From Hydractinia symbiolongicarpus (taxonomy: Eukaryota > Cnidaria > Hydrozoa > Anthoathecata > Hydractiniidae): a stretch of DNA of 60,000 nt. The first letter of the stretch is position 1. The number at the start of each line of letters is the position of its first letter. The notes below the pieces were generated by a model. The model was given only the letters and a program-made list of their open reading frames with translations, was not told the DNA's origin and searched no databases. Shown piece after piece: positions 11,102 through 22,370 of this stretch. The DNA lies in NCBI RefSeq assembly GCF_029227915.1, contig NC_079889.1, forward strand, positions 1,924,001-1,984,000. The letters run 5' to 3'. The translations under genes and the position numbers were made by a program.

Positions 11102-14100
11102 ATGCAGGAGTGTGCATACTGTAAAAAGATCTTTGATACCCTTCTGGAACTTTTCTATCATGAAGAAGACGAACATGAAATAATAATTTCTCAAACTTGT
11201 GATGTGTGCTGTGTAGAATTTCACAGCAGGTCATCATGTTTACGTCACCGGCAACATAAACATGAAACGAAGAAGCTAGCAAGTTTTTTAAACAACCGTT
11301 CTCAAAGTACTGAATCTCATTCTCGCAAAGTAGCCCATGTGGAAGTACAGAAATTTCTTGAGGTGCTTGGAGAATCCTTTGATAACAGTATTTTCTTGAA
11401 ACAATTTAGAACTTCAGGTAGCTATTCTACCGACAGGAATGTATTTCATGCAGATGAATTTGACTTTGATGTTCCTTTGAAAATCTCATTGGAGGAGCTG
11501 CAATTGAATCGAGAAGGCAGCAGAGTTTATTATCACTTTCATCAAAAACAAAAGGTAATGGATTGTTTTTAAAAAATAAAAAAGCAATAAAATTCGACGT
11601 TACACGTTACATGTACATGTTACATGCACATGCAAAACTTTAACTTTTTTTTATTTCAAGTTTCATTTCCTTAAGATTTCGTGAATAGAAAAAATGAACA
11701 TTTGTTAAAAAAAATTTTTCACGGTTTTAGAAATTCAAATTTTTGCGCAAAATTTAATTTCACGATTTGCGAAAAAAATAAATTGTTTGCGGGAATTTTA
11801 TTCCGCGAATTAAAAATTCAATTTCTTTGCAAGAATTTAAATTTGCGAATTCCTGAATAATTCCCAAAATTCGCAAAAAAAAAAAAGATATTCTTAATTG
11901 TAGACTTACTTAGGAAACATAATTCTTTTAAAGAAAAAAAGTACGAAATCTAATATTGCGTTTATAGACTTTGAAATTAAATATACCAATGAAAGTATGT
12001 AGCACCCGGGCTTGGTTTAATGTACCGCAAGGATACGTTGAAATCAAAACCACGAATGGCGACGTTGTTGTACCAAGATCAATTCAAGAAAAATTATACC
12101 AACATCTTTTGTCTGTAAAGGAGAAGTTAAATGGTGAGACAAAACAACTTAGCTATATGATTTTTTAATCTGGTGGATTCCGTGCAGTCTTCTTCGGGGC
12201 TGATTTAATGGAAATTTTTTGGGCTGACAATGTAGCTCCTTCCTCTAGGGGAATTACTATCAATTTAAATTGCGATTATATGGAAAAAAATTTTGCCTGG
12301 TTACCCCAAGCTCTAATTTTAGCCTGGGTTGAAACTTCATATATAATCGTAAATTTTTCGTAGTCTGTGCTAGAAATATTTTTACTTGGCAAAATTCGCT
12401 TAAACTTGATTTAAACATCGTCTTTTGTCAGTTTTAGTAGCTGTAATTGTCCTTGTTTTCTTTCATACGTGAAATTGATTGAGTTCATACATGAATTGGT
12501 TCAATGATTGCTTGAAAAAACGACATTTGTTTGCATTATATTCCTGCCATTTATAAAATCTGCCCACAGTAAAGTTACCGCGCTATCTTGACTGAAAAAT
12601 CTCATATAATCGATCAGACTCAGCTCGAATAGCTGTGCTGAAATATTGTTTAAGCTGCAGACTTCCATATAATCAGTCCCTTAAGGTTATCAGACTAGAT
12701 TTAACACACTTTAATGCGTGCTAAAATTAACCTTTCTCCTTCAATTAATTAACCACTCTCATCTAATTAATTAATTACACTCCTTCAATTACTAAACCGC
12801 ACCTTTCAATGAATTAACCACATTCCTAAAATGAATTACCCCCCCCCCCCGCCACCCTCCTTTAATTAATTAACCACCCTCCGCCAATAATTGTTGAATC
12901 CGTCCTCCAATTAATAACTTACCCTCCTCCAATTAATTAAATCCGTCCTCCAATAAATCAACTTTCCTTCTTTAATTAATTAAATCCGTCCTCTATTTAA
13001 TCAACTTCCTCTTCCAATTAATGAACTGCCTCCTTCGATTAATATGAATCAATACTCTTCTTCAATCTAAACAAGTCCCATTCATTTAACTCCCTTATTC
13101 TAAACAATTTAACTCCTACAATTAATTAACCACTCTCCGCTTATTCATTAACCAACCTCCTCAGTTTAATTCCCCTTCTCCAATTATATACCCCTTTGAT
13201 TACCTCACCTTTAATAGAGCAGAAAAGAGTAAACATTCTGAATATATGTTAGTTGCAGAGCATTCTGTGTAAGTTATTAACTACTTTCAGTTATAGATTC
13301 ACCTGCTGTAGATGTTAGTTCTGAAGCAAAGGGGCCAGCCTTAACTTTCACAATTAAACAACGAAGTCTACCAAAAATTAGCGTTGACCTGTGCCCATCC
13401 ATTACTATCAAACAAATCACTTTTGCAGATTATAACTGGCCAAGAGAAGAAACAAAAAAAGTGTTGCCAGAACAGTTGATTAAGACTGTTAATGAAGCAG
13501 GTTTGCATCTTATACCTGGCGATTTGAAGTTTTGGTATATTTCAGTTTCAAGGGCTGGTGAGGCACTTATAAATGGGATCGATTCCAGTGATAAAGAATG
13601 CAGAAGAAAGTGTCACAAGATTTTAAAAATAGATTTCAAAACATGGCTAAGACGATCTGAAAATAATTTACCTGGAATGTCAACAATGATATTTGAAGTA
13701 AGTAGTTTCACTCTAGTTTGCCATACCACTAGTCATTGCCACACGTGTTAATAGAAGTAGCTATAATCTGGCAATGTCGTTCGTTATAGCCCGGGTAAGT
13801 GGGCATTAACACTTACAAATCGCGCCATATGATTGGTTAGAACTGACGTCATTATCTTCCGATTTTGTCCGCTTCCATAGCAACTATGTTTATATTTAAG
13901 TATAATAGCATAAAACGTAAACAAAACAGATTTCTAACAAAACATGGTTTCTAAATTCTGCTTCTTCTTTGTCATTTCCTTTGGAAAAAAAAGCAAATCC
14001 GGGTCATAATTCATAAAATTGTTTGATATAATTGTGAATTCATTTCGAATATTAAACGGATACTGACTGGTTTTGTGTTTTACTGTGAATTACAAAGTCC

Positions 14101-15527
14101 GAAGTCAAAAGTACAGAACGATATTTTATGGTGCCATTCATTCATTAGTTAGTATTGTTCCGTGTAAATCTTTGTTTTAATGAGCCATAAACCAATCGAA
14201 TCATATTTTTTATACCAGTCCAGACAAAAACTTAGAATATTGGCCTATGTCCCGTATTGCCATCGAAAGCTCGCAGGCAATACTTTGACGCTGGCCAATA
14301 TTCTGTGACATTTAACTTTATAAATATTTGTAGGGTTATACAACCTAGTAACTTAAACATACGTTTAGCAAGATATGGAGAAAGCACTTTCGGGTTTTTT
14401 TAGCATTGTTATTGCTCAAAAATGTAAAAAATATAGTAACAAGAAAACAAAAACATAGTCAGGGACATACAGTAGACGTCCGTTAATTCGAACACGCAAG
14501 GGACTAAATTATTTGTTCGAATTAACGAATGTTCGGATGATTGGAAATTCAGAAAACACAAGAATTTTAATAAACATTTAAAGGTGTTATGCTAATATAA
14601 CTTTTTTAAAACTTTACTACAACTTTTTTTAAAAATCTTTTAAAGTTGTTTGCTTGGCGATGGGCAAGGCCTCCAAATTCCATGTAAACTTCATTTTATT
14701 GGAAATGCCAATTGAATCGATAAATTGAAAAAAATTTTGCCACCATTGATGCAATAAAAATGAATAAAAATGAAAAAGTTTTTTATTTTCCCATAAGATT
14801 TTTTTTATCGATACAAAAATTGTTCGAATTAGCGAAATGTTCGAATTAGCGGAGTTCGAATTAAGCAGCTCAAAACATAAGACTTTATTAAACCAAACTC
14901 AAGGGACTTGGCAATTTGTTCAAAATAACGGAAAGTTCGAATTAAGCGGCATTCGAATTAACGGAATTGTATTTAAAAATTGGTCAAGTATTTCGTAAGT
15001 TTATGTGTTCCGTTCAGCTAATCGCGAATGTTATCTTAATAACGTATTTTTTGACTACTTCGGACAAACATTAAAATATCAAAATTTGATATGGTACAAT
15101 GTGGGCTCTTACGCTTATGTTGACAGTGTTCGCACGGGGATTTTCTGATGCTTGTGGTTACGTTAGTACTTATATCGCGAGTGGAAACCAGGCTTAAGAC
15201 GCAACTAAAAAATCTCTTTATAGTAATGGCGTTCGTTGTATTCTTTTCTGAAATCACATAAGATAATTCTATTAAGATTCTTATAACTCATTATAGCATC
15301 AATTATTCTGGATGAACGAGGAAAAACAATTGGATTGGTCTCAATCCAAGATGGCGGATCGATATCTGGACATGTTAGAAGACTTAGCAGAAAGGTTGAG
15401 AAGCGGGATTCTTTACAATTATTTTATGGATTACGAAAATATTTTGCAAGACAAAGATCAACAAATGTTAAATCGTGTTGCAAATCACGCTGAAGCGAGG
15501 AGACAAGAACTTATAGCAATGGGGTAA
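11102..15527 (+). CDS. Zinc-finger cGAS-like receptor, gene A (4 coding exons)
   Basis: Exons 11102-11554, 11968-12133, 13291-13697 and 15297-15527 join in frame (phases 0, 1, 0) to 418 residues. The family makes cyclic or linear nucleotide second messengers after sensing nucleic acid or other ligands; activity here is inferred. Seen: two C2H2 fingers, C-x2-C-x12-H-x4-H, at about residues 4-25 and 33-54 (CAYCKKIF, CDVCCVEF), then the nucleotidyltransferase motif SGSYSTDRNVFHADEFDFDV with the GS loop and the E-x-D pair. The third acid is in ISVDLC, encoded by exon 3. The Mab21 helical domain follows (DLKFWYISVSRAGEALINGI, CRRKCHKILK, HQLFWMNEEKQLDWSQSK). A is the most diverged of the four (TFTIKQRSLPKISVDLCPSI against TLTIKKEGLPNISVDLCASI in B and C). 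Exon 4 ends in GGGGTAAC, so the stop overlaps a possible donor. Confidence 0.85.
12715..13205 (+). repeat. Degenerate pyrimidine/AATTAATT minisatellite
   Basis: Intron 2 of gene A contains many imperfect repeats of a CCTCC-type pyrimidine block followed by AATTAATTAA(CC), with unit length varying around 25-35 bp. The coding strand is C/T-rich. No open frame and no gene signal. Confidence 0.6.
14234..14304. repeat. Snap-back inverted repeat in gene A intron 3
   Basis: The arm AGAATATTGGCC...GTATTGCC pairs with GGCAATAC...GGCCAATATTCT across a 14-base loop. The stem has two parts with an internal mismatch region. It could form a hairpin of about 28 bp and looks like a small foldback element. 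Confidence 0.6.
14470..14969. mobile_element. Tigger/pogo-like MITE, 500 bp
   Basis: The element begins CAGTAGACGTCCGTTAATTC and ends GAATTAACGGAATTG, giving diverged terminal inverted repeats built on CCGTTAATTCGAA. It is flanked by TA on both sides (14468-14469 and 14970-14971), the pogo/Tc1 target duplication. Inside are further GTTCGAATTA(A)GCG repeats near both ends. No coding remnant seen. It sits in intron 3 of gene A. Confidence 0.72.
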
Positions 15528-16647
15528 CTTCTTTGTTTTCAAATGTGGAAAAACATTGCCTAGGCAAAAAGCTTGAACACAAAAAGATCTGCCCTTAACG
15601 TAGTTGAGGTTGGGAAACATGAAGCAAATAAAAAGGAAAATGTTGCACTGTGAACAATTACTTTAAATATCCGATCACCCATCACGTCAACTTTCAAGAT
15701 CATCAAGAAATGGGTTTTAGCCTTGTGTGCAGACTCACCTAATATATAAGCTTATATGGCTATCTTTTATATTTTAATACCTTTTTTTATTCAAAATGGT
15801 AGCCAAGTCGCTACTTGTGCAAATGATATTTTATAGTTTTTAAAGAAAACTGCGCACATCGAAGGAGTTTATTCAGGAATGCTGTTATTGTTTTTAATTC
15901 AATAATCGTCTCACAGCATTATTTAATGTAAGAAGTTCTCTGTATAGGTCTTTTTTAATATCAATCGAATTGCCGAAACTGAAGTAAATTACTTTTTTAT
16001 TTCGTAGTCTGTTCAAAATAGTTGTGTCACCTTATTTCGGACCTCAAAAGGTTGTTTAATTCGAAAAGCATACGATGAGGGAAAGTCACATGCATCAAAA
16101 TCTAATACTAGTGTAATGAGAGAAATCCACAGTAATTTAGCCATGGCTCTACTTGCAGCTACATCTTGGCTGGCAGGCGCGCAGACGGACCTGCAAACAG
16201 TCTATTTACCTCAGTAGCGGTTAGCCTCCATAATCAAGTGAATTTTTTCACAAGGCATATAACTAGTCTTAAATTTTAAAAGGTATACGAAACGATTCAG
16301 GTAAGCTCCCATTCTTGGTATTATTCTCAATTCTCGTCCATTTGGAAAAACTAGTCTCCTTTTTGTAGTTGGTAAAAAATGACCTTTTTGACATGAGCAA
16401 ACTCCATGAAAGGCTACCTTATCTCAATAATAGGCTTAAAATAATTAAATTTCAAATAGCTTCACGAAATTTTCGCAAAAAAAACCCTTTTGTTTCATTC
16501 GCGAAACAAAATGATTTTTTTTTGACCTCGCAAAAATGAGTCGTATCAACTTAAGGTAGTCACTATTGCATAGAATTAATTACTTTGTCCTGACTAAAGT
16601 AAGGTCTTGATGAAAAAAAAATACTCAACTGTTTTTGTATAATTTTA
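15528..16647. other. 3' flank of gene A, no gene seen
   Basis: AT-rich, probably with the gene A 3' UTR. A patch of TTCGCAAAA/TTCGCGAAA repeats lies at about 16465-16545; similar sequence occurs in intron 1 of gene A (11690-11880). No exon like the downstream coiled-coil exon of gene C was found. Confidence 0.5.
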
Positions 16648-16879
<232 letters not shown>

Positions 16880-16884
16880 TTTTA

Positions 16885-16990
16885 CTATAATACTACATCG
16901 ATTTCATTATCATCATCAATGCTGATTTGTTGTTCGCTGCCATGAGAATCATCGCTATCTGAATCGGGGTAGGTTGCAAAATTTATGCCA
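16885..16990 (-). CDS. Candidate terminal coding exon, unknown protein
   Basis: After an acceptor (acttattatag) the minus strand reads 34 codons of coding-like, acidic sequence, (x)GINFATYPDSDSDDSHGS then EQQISIDDDNEIDVVL, and a stop at 16885. The composition (Asp/Ser/Glu-rich tail, few Lys/Asn codons) differs from the AT-rich noise around it. I could not find the upstream exons between 17 and 20 kb. It could be the last exon of an unrecognised minus-strand gene or a relic. Function unknown. Confidence 0.35.
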
Positions 16991-17362
16991 CTATAATAAG
17001 TAATAAAAGTAGTTTTTAAGCGTTTTTTCAACAAAGGAGTGAGATATTATAATCAGAAAGATGTTATCTTCTCTCATCTGTAATCATCAAAGTTCATTAG
17101 TTAATATGAAAACTAGTTGAAAATTTTAATAGAAAATAGGCAGGTAGTATGGCAGCTTTTTTATATAGTTAAAGTTAGTCGGAGAAAATTTTAGTCACCA
17201 AACCTCAAATTTACTCACTTTTAAGGTAACTCTTTTTTGTTTTGCTTGATGGCGGTACTACTGATTTTTCATATTTACTTATTAGACAGTTGTCACATTT
17301 TTAGGCCAATACCTATTAAAGCCATAGGTATCGACCCTTAGTCAAAACTACACCTTTTATAA

Positions 17363-17791
17363 GGGAGCGTTCACATATTACGTAATCAATTTTTTGCCTA
17401 TTTTCTACTAATCATTTGGTTGACCCCCTCCCAAACTTACGTCATCATTTACTTAACCCCCCCCCAAAAAAAAAAAAAAATCTGTAAAGAATTAGTTTAT
17501 GAATGAAAATAAACACTCTTTGTCTTATGAGACCCTACAAAAGTTTTAAATATTTACAGTTTTATATTTTACTTTTATATTTTACATGCAAGATATAGAA
17601 TATGGCGAATACAAACGCTTTAGATAGTTGATATTTTTCACACTCATGATAAAATATGCTTTTAATTTTTTTTTATTTGCTTATGTCATCAAACCACTTG
17701 ACGCCTCCCCCCTCCCCCGTAATCAAGCATACGCAATTTCAATGACCCCCCCTCCTCCCCCCTCTTGACTACGTAATATGTGAACGCTCCC
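17363..17791. mobile_element. PIF/Harbinger-like MITE, 429 bp
   Basis: Perfect terminal inverted repeats, GGGAGCGTTCACATATTACG at the left and CGTAATATGTGAACGCTCCC at the right. It is flanked on both sides by TAA (17360-17362 and 17792-17794), the 3-bp TWA target duplication of PIF/Harbinger. The interior has runs of C and A and no transposase. Confidence 0.88.
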
Positions 17792-19159
17792 TAACCTCGT
17801 CCCCAAAGCATTTTTCATCTGATATTGGGAAGGCGATACCCCGGTTATAGAAAAAGAAAAACATGCACTAAAAACGAGATTGCCTTTTGAATTTTTATGA
17901 AATTCATATAAACGGGGAAGTATAATAATTTTAGCTAGGATTATCCTTAAAACTTGAAAATCGTGAATCAGCCCGGTCGTAATATATTCAAAAATGTAAC
18001 TGTCTGTATGCAAAAATACAGCAAAATTGGTACAACAGATGGATTTCAAGACAGTGCTAAAATTTGAACGAAGGTCTAATGGACATCACAGGTTTGTATG
18101 TCCAACCACCATGAGGGGACAATAATATGGACGACACCACTTTATCTTGCTGTCTAATGAAGCATCAAAATAACAATTAAATTTTAGAAAGAACTAACCC
18201 TAATAGAAATTTATCACGGTTTAAAAAATGCACTATGTCAGAGGTCGCCACACTTGTTATCAATTGACGTTGTGAAACAAAAAATATGGTTGGTTTTAAA
18301 TATATGCACGTGTAAATAAGCTGAAGTAATGCAAAATATAATTGGAAAAATTATAATTGGAGCAAATAGATCTTTCGCACTATACGACAAGAAATATCCC
18401 TGAATATTTTTTTTTTCTATTTCAGACATTTTACAACTGTTTTTATTTACAGTAGCAAATTTATGTTTTCTCTCCATTCGGCGGCACTGAAAAATTTATA
18501 CTATACTGAAATTTCGCAAGATCATAGCCTGCTTCACGATTCACATTTTTTTCCGATTACATTACGTCTGATTAGTCCAGTTTGGAATCTTAAGAAATCG
18601 ATAAAATAATCTGCTTGCCTTACCTCGTTTTCTTCTGCTTTATTTTCAAAATAATCGTAAATCAAAAATGTCTCAACACAACGTCTGATCCATGTTAGGA
18701 AAGATTATTTTGTGTCACACAAAAATCTTTTTTTAGGCCCGTGCAAAATGAATGTAACATTTTCTCGAACGTTACATCGAATGTTGCATCGAGTGTTGTG
18801 TTCGAATTGACCAGCGCTTAATGATGTGACACTATTAAAAATGTTAATTTTTTTATTCCTTGTTAACCCATATACTCTTATCCTAAATTATTGATGTAAA
18901 ATGTCTTTTCTCATTCTCATTTATAGTATCTTGCCACAAAATTTAGTATACGGTCTGTCAGTTGAATTAAGGCGGGTGTGAATGCATCAAAATTTTATTA
19001 TGCGTTATTTTCACACCAGTTTGACTTCTTAGATTCTTCAATCTTAACCATGCCGGGATTATGCCAAAAATATACCAGAATAAAGAATATTTATATATAT
19101 ATATTTAAAAATATTTATGTTAAAGCGAAAAAACACTGTTCTTATAAATAAATATACGC

Positions 19160-19242
19160 AACCTCGTTCCCAGGGCATTTTGCCTTGTTGATGAAACTCC
19201 GTAATAACGGCTCAGGGGCCACAAGACCCTGGGGACGAGGAT
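19160..19242. mobile_element. CCTCGTCCCCAGGG-type MITE
   Basis: Left end CAACCTCGTTCCCAGGGC and right end ACCCTGGGGACGAGG are inverted copies around a short core. This is one of several members in the window with the same end motif. Confidence 0.65.
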
Positions 19243-19846
19243 GAAATATACGTGTACTACATTGCCTGTGTTCCAATCCGTCGTCACGTGACAAGAATAC
19301 ACACTTACTAGATAAACGTAAACTAATGTTTTAAAATAGCTACAAAAACTCAACTTTACCTTATCAAGCCAATATACATTTAGTTCTATTGCAAAAAATT
19401 CAACTACGTGATGTTTTAGACCAGCAACTCACTTAAATGTCAATAGCTACTCGTTAGATCTTATTTATTTTGTTGTTGTTGCTTTGGCGACAAAAAATAT
19501 ATTTTTTAATAATCAGTGAACATGTTTACGCTTTTGCCCTGTTTTACCTGCTCTTTGTTGGCTTGTTTGTTTGTTTACTTGCTTTTTTTGTAAATATACT
19601 CACGACATTGTTTATTCTTGTCATGCAATGTACATATTTTCCTGCAGCTTACAACAGACTTTAGAGTCCATTTTACTGTGACAATGGCATACACCAACAG
19701 ACAGAGTTGGTTTTTACGGACTTGTTGTATGTTTAAAATGATTATTTTGTCTGTTAGTATCTGCGATGACACACACACAAAAAAAAATGTAAAATATAAT
19801 TTCCCTGCACAATTGGCGATATAATTTTTTGTTCAATGTTGGGGAC

Positions 19847-19912
19847 AACCTCGTCCCCAGGGCTTGTTAGGCTTTTTATATTCAAATATAAAAGCCCTGG
19901 GGACGAGGTTGT
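19847..19912. mobile_element. CCTCGTCCCCAGGG-type MITE, near-perfect palindrome
   Basis: CAACCTCGTCCCCAGGGCTT is followed after a short loop by its complement ending CCCTGGGGACGAGGTTG. This is the cleanest member in the window and little more than two terminal repeats. Confidence 0.72.
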
Positions 19913-20437
19913 GTTGGGGATAGAAAAAACATTGTGATTCGTTTCGTTTACAATCTTGGCTTTCGCAAAACATTTATTTTGTTTACTATTCCATACACAA
20001 GAAAGTAATCTCACAACAAAATATACTTTACATCTGGTAACTATACTAAGACATATTCCATAAGTTCTTATCTCTAAAAGACCTCTCGGCGCATAGCAAA
20101 TTTCCCAAACAAATGCTAGCTTCGAGATGCAGCAAAAACTGTAATAAAAAGCCTTCACGATTTAGCTTCATACAAATATGATATAAAAAAAACTTTGAAC
20201 AAAAACTTCAAACACCTCTAAAAGGATTTGAACGAGTTCTTTGTTTACTACTGCTAAATCGCTATAGATGACATATGATAACTTAAGTCCTACTAAAAAC
20301 TAATAAAAAGGGAAAAACACAAACAGACTTTTTCCTCATCATCATTCGAAAAAAGTTGCACTTAGTATCAATCAGTAACAGTTTATGTTTTAAAATTATT
20401 TAAGTATAACTTCATTCAGTCTAAATAATTAAACATT

Positions 20438-22009
20438 TCATCCCATTGCCATTAGTTCTCGTCTTCTTGCTTCAGCGTGATTTGCAACTTGGTTTAACAC
20501 TTGTTGGTCCTTGTCTTGCAGAATATTTTCGTAATCGAAAAAATAATTGTACAGTTTGGCCTTTCGGAGTCTTTGTGCCAAGTCATCCAACATGTCCACA
20601 TATCGATCCGCCATTTTGGATTGAGACCAATCCAAATGTTTTTCCTCGTTCATCCAAAATAACTGATGCTATGATGCATTAAAAAATAAATCTCATTAGA
20701 ACTGTTGATCAATTGTACATTATGCAGAACGATCTATAAAGGCACACAAACTAAACAATAAATATAAGCTTAACAGAGAATGCTTATGGTAAATATGAAA
20801 CTTGTAGGCCTATTAAAAAAAGTAAAAATCTTACTTTAAATATCATAGATGAAATTCCAGGTAAATTGTTTCCAGACCTCCCTAACCATATTTGAAAGTC
20901 CCCTTTTAATAATTTGTGACATTTTTTTCTGCATCCCTTGTCATTGGCATCAATCCCTTTCATAAGAGCTTGACCTGCTCTTGAAACAGAAATATACCAA
21001 AACTTTATATTCTTTGGTATAAGGTGCAAGCCAGCATCGTAGATAGACTTGATTAACCGCTCTGACAAGACATTTCTTGTTTGTGGTCTGGGCCAATTAT
21101 AATCAGCAAGTGTGATTTGGTTTGTTGCAATAGATGCACACAGATCAACACTGATATTTGGCAAACCTTCTTTCTTGATTGTTAATGTTAACGCTGGTCC
21201 CTTTGCTTCACTACGAACATCCACAGAAGCATCTAAATAACAGAAATGATATCGAAAACATTCTCAGAGTAAAAGAGTGAGGATAAAAGCAACTGTTGGC
21301 TCACCAGTCAACTTTCCTTTAGCACACAATAGGTCTTGATACAACTCTTCTTGAATCAATCTTGGTACTACAGTTTCGCCGCTTATTTTCTTTATTTCAA
21401 CATAACCTTGAGGGACGCCAAACCAATTTCTTGTCCAGTGCACCGTCATCGGAACGTTTAAATTTAAGGTCTGAATAGAAAAGGCAAAAAAGTTGAATAA
21501 TGACACGCATAAAATAATTGAAGTTCTAAAAATTAAAACCTTACTTGTTGTTTTTGATGAAAGTGATAATACGCTCTACTACCTTCATAATTTAAATGCA
21601 GCTCCTCCAATGGCAACTTCAACGGAATATCAAAATCAAACTCATCTGCATGAAGTACCTTCGTGTCCGTTGAGTAGCTACCTGACTTTCTGAACTGCTT
21701 CAAGAAGATGCCTTGACCAAAGCATTCCCCAAGCGCGTCAAACACTTTCTGTACTTCCAAGCGAGCTACTTTACGAGAAGTTGGTTCGACGGCGATAGTT
21801 TCAGCACGCTCTTTTAAATAACCATATAGATTCTTAGTGTCATGCTTAGTTTGTTGGTGGCGTAAACACGATGATCTGCTGGGAAATTTTTTGTAACAAG
21901 TATCACAATCTTGAGAAACTACTTTCCCATGATCGTCTTCTTCGTGATAAATTAAAGTCAGAAGATCCGGGAAAATCTTTTTGCAATTTTGAAATGTACA
22001 CTTCCTCAT
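20438..22009 (-). CDS. Zinc-finger cGAS-like receptor, gene B (4 coding exons)
   Basis: On the minus strand exons 22009-21545, 21470-21305, 21232-20835 and 20668-20438 join in frame to 419 residues. The start is the Met of MRKCTFQNC, just after an acceptor (ttaaaag|at). Finger 1 is C-x4-C (CTFQNC), finger 2 is C-x2-C (CDTCYKKF), each with H-x4-H. The catalytic motif KSGSYSTDTKVLHADEFDFD and the third acid in ISVDLC are intact. The Mab21 helical part reads IKFWYISVSRAGQALMKGID, GCRKKCHKLLKGDF, GRSGNNLPGISSMIF and HQLFWMNEEKHLDWSQSK. By family knowledge this is a cytosolic sensor and nucleotidyltransferase; product and ligand are unknown. It faces gene C head to head. The 5' half of exon 3 is almost identical to gene C, which suggests gene conversion. 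Confidence 0.87.
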
Positions 22010-22147
22010 ATCTTTTAAAAAAAGAAAAAAAGTATTGATCAAAAGAACGTAGCTATGTTCTCATATATTCCATAGCATAGCTGATGTATAGCATAAGTTA
22101 AAAAATTTTAAAACAGCAAATTATTAGAGTTATAAAAATCTACCTAC

Positions 22148-22201
22148 TTTAGATTAAGAGCTGGAAGGTTCAAGACGTTGTCTTTGTCCCAGCATGTAGT
22201 A
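22148..22201 (-). ncRNA. Non-coding leader exon (5' UTR) of gene B
   Basis: About 30 bp after the TATA box, GGGACAAAGACAACGTCTTG leads through AACCTTCCAGCTCTTAATCT to a donor AAA|GTAGGT (exon end 22148). It aligns with the leaders of C and D (GACAAAGTCTTGAAGCTTTC). It contains no useful open frame, so it is a UTR exon spliced to the acceptor just before the ATG. The transcription start is inferred from the TATA spacing. Confidence 0.62.
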
Positions 22202-22223
22202 GTATAATTCTCTATCTTCATCT

Positions 22224-22370
22224 CTTTTATATAGCCACATTTGTCCATGTTAACTTACCCTGTTTTCTGAAATGTGTTACAGGGAAATATGAAAATACAA
22301 ACTGTTTTATCGTGTGTTTTAAAATTCTTCTTTTTGTAACTGCGCGGTCATGTTGAAAAGGGGAATTCCC
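22224..22370 (-). promoter_or_regulatory. Promoter of gene B: NF-kB-like site, conserved block, TATA box
   Basis: TATAAAAG at 22231-22224 (minus strand). A block TTTCATATTTCCCTGTAAC (about 22280-22292) and a GGGTAA...ACATGG block lie upstream of it, with a palindromic kB-type site, GGGGAATTCCC, at 22360-22370. The same elements occur in the same order before C and D. The NF-kB link is inferred from the motif. Confidence 0.65.

Larger units (their letters stand above)
16991..20437. other. Repeat-rich stretch between genes A and B
   Basis: No gene supported. It contains a PIF/Harbinger MITE (17363-17791), three members or ends of the CCTCGTCCCCAGGG element family (from 17793, 19160-19242, 19847-19912), and the 3' flank of gene B at its right end. 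The open frames around 18.2, 19.5 and 19.8-20.1 kb have random-looking composition and partly overlap these repeats. Confidence 0.5.

Noticed and set aside
20446-20682. 78-residue plus-strand frame
   Set aside because: Antisense shadow of gene B exon 4; a similar shadow occurs opposite exon 4 of the paralogues.
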